NCBI GenBank assembly: GCA_902651635.1
Contig: CACRSC010000081.1
Coordinates: 32,357-96,356 of the forward strand
DNA length: 64,000 nt
Direction of reading: 5' to 3'
Source of the DNA: Mastigamoeba balamuthi
Taxonomy: Eukaryota > Evosea > Mastigamoebida > Mastigamoebidae
The position numbers were made by a program, and so were the translations under genes. The notes beneath the pieces were generated by a model, which was given only the letters and a program-made list of their open reading frames with translations, was not told the origin of the DNA and searched no databases. Positions 52,901 to 63,200 of the stretch are shown here, piece by piece. Within the stretch, counting starts at the first letter, position 1, and every line of letters begins with the position of its first letter.

Positions 52901-54772
52901 CTGTCCCCGACAGTCTCCGGGGGCGGTGGAGCTGATATGAACCAGAGAGTGAAGTTGCAAATGTCGGCAAAGAGAACAGACGTGTCGGGGTACGTCACGT
53001 TGCATGGCTGGCCCCTCTTGATACGGGCCAGCACTTCGCGGGGGTACAGGTTCTGCATGATGTGCTCTGTTTGCCTGAACACGGCGCAGTAAGCTCGTGT
53101 GCATTTGAGGCACAGACAGCCTCTGAGAGAGAGAGTGCGGTGTGTTGTTACTGTGTTCTGTGCTCGAGGGCCACGAGGAGCTTGTTCACAGCCCGCGTGA
53201 CGTTGCGCAGTTCGTGCTTTCCCGTCAGCTTCAGCCTCTCGCCGTTGTTCTGCGTCCACAATTACCACAGTGTCAGTGACGTTCCCCACAGCCCGTGGTG
53301 GATACCATGTTGGAGGACACGGAGACGATCTTCCTGGACAGCGTGGACAGGACTCGAATGACGAATAACTCGAGCAGCACAGCCACGAGGCACAGCAGAA
53401 CGAACAGCGAGCAGCAGCAGATGATGATCAGGTATCGCGTGGCTGCAACACCCAGCCAGGCTCGTGTGAACTACAGTGGCCCAAGGAGAGGAAACCCAGC
53501 GAACTTTGGTGAATTGTTGGGGAGTCGACGCGGATGCCGCGCAGGAGGATACTGATCCTGGGTACCCCTGTCTCGTCCTCGATGACCGTACCGATTGCCA
53601 GGTACGTGTCGTGCGTCTGGTTCTCCGACTCAGAGCACGTCATCCCCGCTACCTCGAACACCGACGCCGGCGCCACAACGTGTCCCACGTTTCGGTCTGC
53701 TTGGTGGTCAGACTGTCATTTAGTCCGTGATCCTCGCCTGCGATTTGGCCCTTGAGCCTCAGATGTGCGCCGTCCCACACCTCGGCGATGCTGCTGAGGC
53801 CGGTGGTGTTTTCCAATCTGGGGGCAGGTTAGCCAGAGCACCCGGGGGCATCTCAGCCACTTACAGCGAGGCGCAGACGTTAGTGGTGTCTACCATACGG
53901 CTTAGAACCGAGAACGGGCTGCGGGCGTACACCACCCACCCCATCGGCGGGCCCGAGAGGTTCTTGTGCAGCACGTGCTCGGTTTGAACGATCACCAAAG
54001 ACTCCCTGGATGAGGGGATCAGAGGAGAGCACAAAGGGGGAGCATACGTCTCGGGGATCCAGAGGAGGCCGTCGGCCTTGCCCCTGGCGAGCAGCATCGA
54101 CGTTATCTGCTGCGTAAAGACTGGCGACGGTCGTTCAACGCCTGTCTTGTCCGCGTTCCACATCATCCCGTTGAGCATCTGCGAAACTCCGAGGTCCGCC
54201 GCCGTGCCATTGGCCTCGGTCATTGTTTCATACAATGCAGTACCCGAAACGGATAGCTGAAATTCGAGTTTGCCCTTTGGACCATTTGACTCACCGTTCC
54301 GTTCGGGAGCATGAAGAGCAGCGCCACCAAGTTGGCGAAGCTCAAGAAGCCTGGCCTGTTGTCAAAGTACAACATCCAAACGTCGCCCCTTGGGTTACCG
54401 TCGGCGATATGCATGTAGATGTCGTCCTACGAGTTTCGCCCGTGTTTGCTTAGTAGTCCTTCAAGCCAAAAAAAAAAAAACTCTTGGCACTCGCACATTC
54501 CACGCGCTAATGATGATATCCAGCTCCAGCATAGTGAATTGATTGTCGAGAATCTCGTAGAAGAGCGTCGCCTCCTCGACGGCCTGCCTGCGCTCCAGAG
54601 TGCGCAGCTCCGCAGCCGAAGTGTACTCGAAAGTCACCGCAGCCACCACGGCCGCGGCGGCAGCGGCCACCAGCAGCGCTGCCAGCAGGTGGAGCCGCAT
54701 GTGGTGCACCGCCGGCCAGCACCTCGTTCCCCGCTGCGCAGGTGCCCCTGCAGCGTAGACCTTGATAGACAT
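49941..54772 (-). CDS. Two-sensor transmembrane adenylyl cyclase (C1/C2 type), paralogue A
   Basis: Predicted receptor enzyme making cAMP. Start ATG 54770-54772, stop 49941-49943. Order: short leader; helix LLAALLVAAAAAAVVAAV; CHASE4-like ectodomain (FYEILDNQ, GPPMGWVVYARSPF, GTVIEDETGVPRISILLRGI); helix; helical linker; cyclase C1 (TSVLFADICNFT, KVSTIGDCY, FRMGIASGPC, FFEIWGP); helix VVLLAVSVAALIGFLFA; second CHASE4-like ectodomain (NYAAWVPF, GVVYFMHNGTVLNSMAYDAW); helix; linker (LQGNEQLRSIARSINFLL); cyclase C2 (TSILFCDLIGF, KIKTILD, LHVGVSSGSC, YDLWSDTVNM joined to AARLK, LLKGKGELTVYEL). C1 reads GPSVTLSQQ where Asn and Arg are expected, so it looks inactive for those roles; C2 has both. 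A GC-AG intron lies before DRNVGHVVAP. Adenine over guanine is inferred from Lys in KIKT. Confidence 0.82.
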
Positions 54773-55399
54773 GCTGTGAGAGTGATAATGCAGATTATCT
54801 GCTCTGGAACGGCCCAAAGTTGGGTGCTCTAAAAATAAAAAAAAGGGACTCTTCAGGCGCGTCAAGATCTCGTGCGGGCTCTGCGCACGATGCCCTCCCA
54901 GCGACTCCTCTTTAACCAACAGGATCAGCATCGTGGATATCGGCCACACCCGGCAAGTGTGTGCGATTTCCATCCGGTCGGTTGGCGTCTATTGTCCAAT
55001 CGGTCTGACCGGGCATCTCAGAAATATCCCTTGACAACCACGCCAACCAGCCTCACAAACCACAGGCATCTCGCTCTGCGTGATGGGTGCGCCGAAGCCG
55101 TCGTAGCAAACTGGACCCCGAGCTCAAGAGCGAACACTGGAGCGTGTGGCATCAACATCCTTCTGATACCGATACCCGAAGCCGTCGGTCACCATGAGCT
55201 CCGCTGTGCTTGCCTCACTCTTGCTCTCTTAATCGTCTTTCTAACTGGCAGCTGTCCTTTGTTGCATGCCATGTGGGTGCCTCATCAGGGTGAACAGCCG
55301 CACCATCACGGAGTTCACATGAATGAAGCAGAGTACGAACACGTGTATTGGCGATGACAGGACCCTCTATCGACAGACCAGTGAGCACACGGACTGCGC
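54773..55399. other. Intergenic region between cyclase A and the beta-lactamase-fold gene
   Basis: About 630 bases. An open plus-strand frame ending at 55357 contains a hydrophobic run (CLTLALLIVFLTGSCPLL) but has no supported start or family, so I do not call it. No repeat or RNA is seen. Confidence 0.4.
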
Positions 55400-56179
55400 T
55401 CACGGGCTGCGCCACACAGGGCCGTGCGCAGCGCACACGACCTTTGGGCCGAGGGCCATCAGCGCGTGCGTGGCCTCCTCTGCCATCGGCTGGTCCCAGT
55501 TGAAGGGCCGGGGAGGCACGACCACCTGCGTGCCGTCTGCGCTGACCCTGCACGAGTCCCCCGCGAACATCGTGCCCCCGGCGACGCCCGCGGCCCAGAA
55601 CGAGAGGTGCCCCGGCGTGTGCCCCGCGCTCTCGACGACGCGCAGGCCCCCGGGCACCGCAGCGATGACGTCGCCGCCGCCGACGGTCCTCGTGGCGCCG
55701 CCCGGGATCCCCTCGACGGTCACCTGCTGCCTGGCCCTGAGGTGCTCGGCCATCTGCTGCCTGTCCTTCGGGTCCTGCGCAGAGCCCGGGTCAGTTTTCG
55801 AGCCCGCGGGCCAATTTCAATTGAATTTGAGGGTAATTGTGCGGTCCACTTTGGGCTCTCGGCCGGGGTGGTAGCCCAGCGCGATGGCCTCCGACACGGC
55901 GGCGCTGCTGACGACCTCGGCCCCGGGGTGCGCCCGCACGACAGCTGCGAGGGCGCCGACGTGGTCGGGGTCGGCGTGCGTGACAAGCACGCGGCGCAGC
56001 TGCGGGGCCCGCGGGGTCGCCGCGGCGACGCTTCTGAGACCCGCGAGGACCGGGTCGGCGTCGAACGGCAGCCCCGTGTCGATGAGGGTCAGCCCCTCGC
56101 GCGGGTCGCACAGGATGAACACGTTGGTGACGAAGCCCTTGACGAGGTACACGGTGCCGTCCACGACCGCAGTTGCCAT
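55400..56179 (-). CDS. Metallo-beta-lactamase-fold hydrolase
   Basis: Two exons, 56179-55850 and 55774-55400, give 234 residues; the intron holds TTTCAATTGAATTT. Zinc-binding motifs are in the usual order: THADPDHVG (HxHxDH variant, with Ala-Asp-Pro-Asp-His), GHTPGH, FAGDS and AAHGPVW. The strand order DTGLPFDADPVL and LVTHADPDHVG is typical of the glyoxalase II-like branch. Members hydrolyse thioesters, lactones, phosphodiesters or beta-lactams, so the substrate cannot be named. No signal peptide is visible; the protein should be cytosolic. Because the first His of the motif is followed by Ala, not x-His directly, the metal site is THxDxDH, the common relaxed form. Confidence 0.85.
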
Positions 56180-56524
56180 CGATTCTCTCTTGCTCGTCTC
56201 TTGCTGGAAACCGGGAATACTGGCGCACTGCGGGGATGCACCGCGTTTTGAGGACCGGTGGACCGCCCACGTCACGAAGGGATCCACCACCCAGAAGTGT
56301 GTCCTGGCGCCTGTGAGTCATCAGCCATATTGTCCGGCCGGCCATCGAATCGGGCAATGAAAAGCATGTCTGACGTGTCGGAAAACGGTCAACGTCCTGC
56401 GGATTGTCCGGCACGCAAAGGCACCTGTTGGGAGGGCTCACTACGGGGCCATAATGTGTCTTGACCCGAGGGGAGAAGGTTCTCACTCGGGTCACTGCTT
56501 TTTAGTCCTGAGAACCGTCTTCAG

Positions 56525-56847
56525 TAGGGTGAAGTCCCCTAAAGGCGGTAGGGCCTTATTCACGGTAAATATCTGCGGGATTGATAATTATCTTCCGGGA
56601 GGCACTATAAGTTCAATTTTCTCGGAAACTTGACCTTACTTTGTTAAAGTATGAGGGTTTTTGGTCAATGTGAGTACTCCTTTCCAGCAAGCCCAGGGTA
56701 GAGCCCATATGTGAAGCGGACACCGTGCGTGTTTGTCGTCGCCGCCACCAGGAAATTGAAGAATCTAGCCTTGTCTGTACCTTCTGTACAGTTCAAAGAT
56801 ATTTACCGTGAATAAGGCCCCTACCGCCTTTAGGGGACTTCACCCTA
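56525..56847. mobile_element. MITE-like non-autonomous DNA transposon with long terminal inverted repeats
   Basis: About 323 bases bounded by inverted repeats of nearly 50 bases (56525-56572 and 56800-56847) that match with one single-base length difference (GTAGGG against GTAGGGG) up to the inner end ATATCT. The outer ends read TAGGGTGAAGTCCCC and its complement. If TA is the target duplication, the repeat begins GGGTGAAG, as in TA-inserting superfamilies. There is no open frame inside, so any transposition would need a transposase from elsewhere. It lies about 345 bases upstream of the MBL gene's start and 195 bases upstream of the LRR gene's start. Confidence 0.72.
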
Positions 56848-57042
56848 TCCGAGACAACCAACCGACAGGGCATGTTGCACCCCGAACGCAAGCCAATGTT
56901 CGAGACGGTGGACAGTGACTCGACAACTCGCCACTGCGCCGCTACCACAAGGCCCATCATCACATCATCATGGGATTCCAGGGATATCACTGCCTATGAA
57001 TCTGGGGAGATTTGTTGTGCTATTTTTGGCTCAACGACGACG

Positions 57043-59658
57043 ATGGAGGCTGAGCAAGAGGACGACATGCCCACCGCGGGAGCCGACGTCGACGACGACG
57101 ACGACGGCGCAGACTCGGACGCCGAGGTCCCCTGCGAGCCCGACGCAGAGCCGCCCCCCAACGTGGTCCTGACCGAGGACATGATCGTTACGTGGCACAC
57201 ACTCGGCGCCCTCAGAAGAACGACACGTCACATTCTATCTCTCGCACACACCCACAATCGCTCCCCTGTTGTAGCCTTCACCTACTCTTGGGGCTCAATC
57301 AGCCAACAGCAGACTTGCATACCGTCACTCAATCGATACCATAATCGTTACTCGAGAACAAACACACCAAGAGGGATTTCTCCTCTCCGCCTCTTCCCTG
57401 TGCGTACTGACCAGCAGTGCTGCGCGTGTGGCACACGCAGAAGGAGCAGGCGATGGTCGCGGACGTGGGGGAGGTGGAGACGCTGGAGATCACCTTCTCA
57501 CGGGTGCAGAGCCTGGGCCAGGCCTTCCAGGGCTGCTCCAAGCTCCGCGAGCTCACCCGTCAGCCAAGCCCACTCTCAGCCCCTCGTCTCTCATGCACCC
57601 GCTCGCACAGTGATCAAGACGCACCTGGCGGACGCCTCGGGGCTGGCGTCGCTGGCCAACACGCTGACGTCGCTCTGCCTCAGCGAGCAGGGCCTCGAGG
57701 CGCTGCCGCCCGCCATCGGCTCGCTGCGGTCGCTGCGCGAGCTGTTCCTGCAGTGCAACGCCATCGGCGACGGCGCGGCGCTGGCGGGCCTCTCGTCGCT
57801 GCAGCGCCTGTGGCTCTACTCGAACCGCCTCGAGCGCGTCGACTGGGTGGCCCCGCTGTGCTCGTTGCGCGAGCTCTGGCTGCAGGACAACAGCGTCTCG
57901 CGCCTCGCGGCCCTCGCCGCGGCCACGTCGCTGCGCACCCTCAAGCTCGCCCAGAACCCCATCACGGACCTCACGGAGATCCAGGCGAGGGCGCCCCGCT
58001 CCGCCCCTCCTCGGCGCTGACGGCGCTCGGGCTGCGCTGCAGGGGCTCGTGGGGCTGACGGGGCTCTACTCGCTGTCGTTTGAGGACTCGTACTTCGCGC
58101 CCTGCCCCATCGTCGCGCTGCCCGCCTACCGCGCCTCGGTGGCCCACCACATGCGCCACGTCTCGCTCATCGACGGCGCGGGCGTCACCGAGCGCGAGCG
58201 CTCGCAGGCGCAGGACTCGCACGTCGTCCGCGCCCGCGAGTTCCAGGAGAAGATGAGCGAGGCCGGCGCCGAGCACGAGGCGGCGCTCCGCGAGGTCCGC
58301 AGGCGCCGCAGCGACCTGGCGGCCCGGGAGCGGGCCCTCCGCGAGCGCATCGCCTCGTCCGTCGCGTCGCTCGAGCGCACCGTCGACGACAGCCAGGCGC
58401 GCGTGCGCAACGAGCTGCGCAGGGCGCTGGCCGCCTACGACGAGCGGCGGCGCGCTTTCGACAAGTCGCTGCAGGGCCACGTCAGGCAGTTCGCCGCCGA
58501 GGTCGAGCGCGTCCGCCAGGCCCAGCGGCAGCGCTACGACGCCGAGCAGAGGGTCTTCGAGGCCGAGCGCGCCCGCGTGCGCTGCGAGGAGGAGTGGGAC
58601 GCGTTCCTCGCGGCCGAGCGCCCGGTCACAGTGCGCTGCCTCGACCCGCTGGCCTCGGAGTTCTCGTGCGGCCCTCCCCACAGAGCACCTCGGCGCGCGC
58701 GGAGTGACGCCACTACTGGCAGGGCCGCGGCAGGGCTGCTCGGGAGCGAGCGCGTGTCCAAGGTGTTCCGCGTGTTCTCGTCGGCAGCGGAGGACCGCGT
58801 CAACGAGGCGACGACCACCGCGCAGTGCACCACGTCGTACGGGCGCGAACTCAATTGTCTTTGGCGCTCACTGCCCCGAGTGAGCGCAGCAAGACGTTCG
58901 TCGTGATGTCCGCACAGGACTTCCACCAGCTCGTGGACAGCAACCTCGACTTCACGCAGGCCACTGTGCGTGGTCATCCCTTCACAGACAGGTCTATAAT
59001 GCGATTTAGTTGCCGCTGGCTCTGTTTTCGGTGGCAGAGGACGCCAGAGGGTTCGCGCAGAGGAACATCAAGTCGCGTGAGTGGCCCTCGTTCGTGTTCA
59101 TCGTCTGCAAGGCCTGCTTCGTAAGAGCTCTCAACCTGCACTCAACTGATCTCTGAGAACCCGAGAGCAGTCCAAGACGACGCGGTGGAGCCCCAAGACA
59201 GCCGTGGGGTCGCTCACGGCCAAGGACCTCTGCGACGCCCCAGCGGGCAACAGCGGCGTGGCAGCGAACGAGGGCGGATCGCTGCACGTGGTCGTGTCCA
59301 AGCCGACGGACGAGAGGCCCTGGGCAGTGAGCCCCGAGTACGCCGTTTTCGCCGGCGACACCTCGACGCCCGAGGAGTCGTTCGCGCGCACGGAGGAGGT
59401 CCTGCGGGCGCTGGGCAAGGCAGGGTCTGCCATCCCCAACGCGCACGCGCTGCGCGAGATCGAGCGCGCGGTCGAGGAGGAGTTCGCAGCGTTCCGACGA
59501 GACGCGTGCGTCTTCGGCGAGGACCCGGAAATTGCGAAGCTGCAGGCACGCGGGCTCTCTCGGGAACCCCGCACTCGCTCACAGCCGCCTCCCAGTCTGT
59601 TCTGGCAGGCCTCAAGGCGCAGCTGGCCGAGAGGCAGAAGGAGCACCCCAGGAAGTGA
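57043..59658 (+). CDS. LRRC9-like leucine-rich-repeat and coiled-coil protein
   Basis: Starts at ATG 57043 with an acidic N-terminus (DVDDDDDGADSDAE) and ends at TGA 59656-59658. The first splice junction is uncertain. About five leucine-rich repeats follow (LTSLCLSEQGLEALPPAIGS, SLRELFLQCNAIGD, LQRLWLYSNRLERV, LRELWLQDNSVSRL, LRTLKLAQNPITDL), then the cap GLYSLSFEDSYFAPCPIVAL, characteristic of LRRC9-type proteins. A long coiled coil comes next (EFQEKMSEAGAEHEAALREV and on). The C-terminal exons hold SERVSKVFRVFSS, TFVVMSAQDFHQL, FVFIVCKACF and PEYAVFAGD. Intron 3 starts with GC (gcgagg); the last junction is also unclear. LRRC9 orthologues are linked with cilia-bearing cells, but function here is inference. 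Confidence 0.6.
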
Positions 59659-60228
59659 GTGCGTGGCGTCGCGCACTGCTTCTTTCGACCAGCCGAAAAA
59701 GCCCACAGAGGTCTCTTTTGACGGAAAAGGTCTCACCCCCCAGAGAAAAGACCTTCCAACACGCAAAAAACGAGGCAACTACATTCGCTGAACTGCCAAA
59801 GAAGCACACGGAGAGGTGCGCCGGCTGGGCCGCCGCTCGCGGACAGGCTTCTTTCGACTTTCTTTCCGATGAGGAAAAGCGATCTTCATCGGCAGTGCCA
59901 TTGGCAGAATGGTCTCCGATGATCAACCCGATCGCGATGACGTCTGCCCACATCCTTTTGCACCGCCCATCTGCATTTGCGAGAATACCACAGACAGAGA
60001 CCATGAGCGCTCGCGTTGCCTCGGGATGTAGCGAGTTCTCGGATGCTGTCCGAGCACGCCGTTCCCCCAAGAAAGGCGTCTGCAGAGAAATGGTCTTTCC
60101 TACAGGGGGCAGTGATAAAACTCAATGCCCGAATCTGAACCGATCTATCCTTAGAGCCGTCATCACCCGGAGTCACTCGATCGGTGCCAGAGGCATTATC
60201 AATCCAATCGCGGCGGACAAAAGACACA
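59659..60228. other. Intergenic region upstream of cyclase B
   Basis: About 570 bases. A minus-strand open frame of about 150 codons crosses it (59612-60070) without splice context, signal peptide or recognisable family, so it is not called. No repeat or RNA is seen. Confidence 0.4.
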
Positions 60229-63200
60229 ATGACCTTCAGAGTCCATTCGGAAGGAACTACCACCCCCAAGCACTACGCGAGCAGCTCGCGGGTCGTGCAT
60301 CACATGCGATTCCACCTGCTGGCAGCGCTGCTCGTGGCGGTGGCTGCCGCGGTGGTGGTGGCGGCGGTGACGTTCGAATACACGTCGGCCGCGGAGCTGC
60401 GCACTCTGGAGCGCAGGCAGGCCGTCGAGGAGGCGACGCTCTTCTACGAGATCCTCGACAACGAGCTCGCGACGCTGGACCTGGAGATCGTCAACCTCGC
60501 CTGGCAGGTGAGCCCCTGGGTGGCTCCTCATGGGTGCTGACTACCGGGGAGACAGAACGACATCTACCAGTACATTGTCGACGGCGACCCGCAGGGCTCC
60601 TACTGGACGTCCTACTACAACGGCGACCCCAGCTTCATGAACTGGGCCAACCTTGTCGCGATGCTATTCATGTTCCCAAACGGGACGGTGCGGATTCGCC
60701 TCGGTAGCCCTCTGAGAGGGACCATTTCTTCGCTTCCATAATTGGGGGGACAAAAAGCGAATGATGAAATGCGCATTCGCCCCTGTGCCGATGCTGACCG
60801 CATACCTCCGCAGCTGATCAATGGGATGATGTGGAACGCGAACCACACAGATGCTATACGGCCGTCCCCGGTCTTCACGCAGCAAATCAGCTCGATGCTG
60901 CTGTCGAGGGGGAAATCCGACGGCCTCTTCTGGATCCCCGAGATGTCAGCCCTCGCCCCTCACTTCTCTGTATTCCTCGCTGGGCAACTCTCACGCGCCA
61001 CTGCCCCATCCCAGTGAGGCGCTGGTGATCGCGCAGTCGCAGCACGTGCTGCACATTAACCTGACAGGGCCGCCGATGGGGTGGGTGGTCTACGCCCGCA
61101 GCCCCTTCGCCATCATCAGCAAGATGGTCGACACCACCAACGTCTGCGCTGCACTGTGAAATGCGCGTCGCAATTCAGCGCTGCTGACGTCTTCCCTCTA
61201 TCAGGCTGCCCAACACCACTGACTTCGGGAGCATCGCATCGGTGTGGGACGGCGAGCACCTCAAGATGAAGGGGCAGATTAGAGGCACGCGAGCACCAGC
61301 TCTCGCTGCGGCAAAATCGACCCCGATCCTCCAACTGAATGCAGTGCGCGCAGAGAGGAACGTGGGGCACGTTGTGGCTCCGGCGTCGGTGTTCGAGAAG
61401 GCGGGGATGACGTGCTCCGTCTCGGAGAACCAGACGCACGACACATACCTGGCCATCGGCACGGTCATCGACGACGAGATGGGTGTCCCCAGGATCAGCA
61501 TCCTCCTGCGCGGCATCCGCGTTGACGCTCCCACAATTTCATCCAGTACGCTTGGGAGACCTCTGCTCGGGTAACTGCTCACTTCGAAGACCCACAGCCA
61601 CGCGGTACCTGATCATCATCTGCTGCTGCTCGCTGTTCGCGCTACTGTGCCTCGTGGCTGTGCTGCTCGAGATCTTCGTCATTCGCGTTCTGTCCACACT
61701 TTCCTGGAAGATCGTCTCCGTGTCCTCCAACATGGTCTCCTCGTTCACCTCGCTCTCAGTGGTCATTATCTCTGACAGGAATGTTGGCGTGTAGAATCCC
61801 GGCGAGAGGCTGAAGCTGACGGGGAAACACGAGCTGCGCAACGTCACGCGGACTGTGAACAAGCTCCTCGTGGCCCTCGAGCACAGAACAGAGTACGAGG
61901 ACTGAGCTCGGAGAGTCACACAACAGACTCTCCCGTGTCTCGAAGCACACGGGCTGACTGTCCCCGCATTCAGACAAACAGAGCAAATCATGCAGAACCT
62001 GTATCCCCGCGAGGTGCTGGCCCGCATCAAGAGGGACCAGCCCTGCAACATGACGTACCCCGACACGTCTGTCCTCTTTGCCGACATTTGCAACTTCACT
62101 CTCTGGTTCAATTCAGCCCAAGAGGCAGCATTGCCGTGGCAGCTCACCAGTCTCCACTCGGATCCCCAGGTCGTCGGCCTTGGAGCCCTCGGTGGTGACG
62201 CAGTACCTGAACGGGGTGTTCAGCAGAATGGACGAGTACGTGATGAGCGAAGGCGCGACAAAGGTCATCACCATTGGTGACTGCTACGGTGAGGCCCAGA
62301 TTTGTGTCCTCTGCACCTGACCTCCCTCCTTGGCCCCAAATTCCAGTCGTCATCAGCGGGATGCTGAACAACGACACGCACTGTGCTCGGACGCTCGCCA
62401 ACGTGGCCCTTAAGTTCAACAGGTACGTGACATTCCCAGCCAGGGGTAACAGGTAACTCAACTCGAATTATCACTCCGACACGCAGACTGTGCCGCAACA
62501 GCGTGATGGCAGGGTCGCAGCAAGAACTCCAGTTCCGCATGGGCATCGCCTCTGGCCCGTGCAACAGCGCCATGGTGGGCCTCAAAAAGAAGTTCTTCGA
62601 GATCTGGGGCCCCTCTGGTTCTCTTCAATTGAACATTCCTCAAACCTACTGACAATTCGTTTATCTCAGTGACTCTGAGCCAGCAGATCCAGGAGTCAGC
62701 TGCCCCTGGTCAGCTTCTGTGCTGCGACCGAACGAGGAGCGCTCTGGGGAGCGGCAACGGGCTCTTCAACTTCGAGGCTGCTACTGCGCTCACAGACGGG
62801 ATGGAGCAGGTGGCCGTCTGGAGGATCTGCACGGGAGTCAACGAGGACATCAGCACCGAGTGTGAGTCCGAGAGGTCCATGTCGTCCAACGGGCTGCTGA
62901 GCATCATGACCGACGACAGCGGCATCGACTACACGGTCGACGATGAGCACGTCCCGTTGGCCAAGAAGGTGACGACGTCACTGAGGTTCGGGGCTGTAGT
63001 GGGCATCGTCGTGCTGCTGGCTGTGTCTGTGGCAGCGTTGATCGGGTTCCTGTTCGCGACGTACAACTCGACGACAGCGACGCTGGTGAGGAACAGAGCA
63101 ACGGCTGACATGGGCAGAGTGTCCAGCGCCATCGAGTCCTCGCTGCTCGACCTGCGAACGGCGGCAACCAACTACGCCGCCTGGGTACCATTCGCTCTGC

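Noticed and set aside
51272-54772. Extracellular domains of the cyclases considered as Cache domains
   Set aside because: The early helix pattern (LDNELATLDLEIVNLAW then NDIYQY) and final GVPRISILLRG fit CHASE4 better; the Cache hallmark strands seen in the PDE receptors are missing.
54872-55357. Plus-strand frame with a hydrophobic run upstream of the MBL gene
   Set aside because: Begins with a non-ATG codon, the hydrophobic run is not at the N-terminus, and no family is recognised.
59612-60070. Minus-strand frame of about 150 codons upstream of cyclase B
   Set aside because: Overlaps the last LRR exon on the other strand, has no signal peptide or family match and lacks intron structure.
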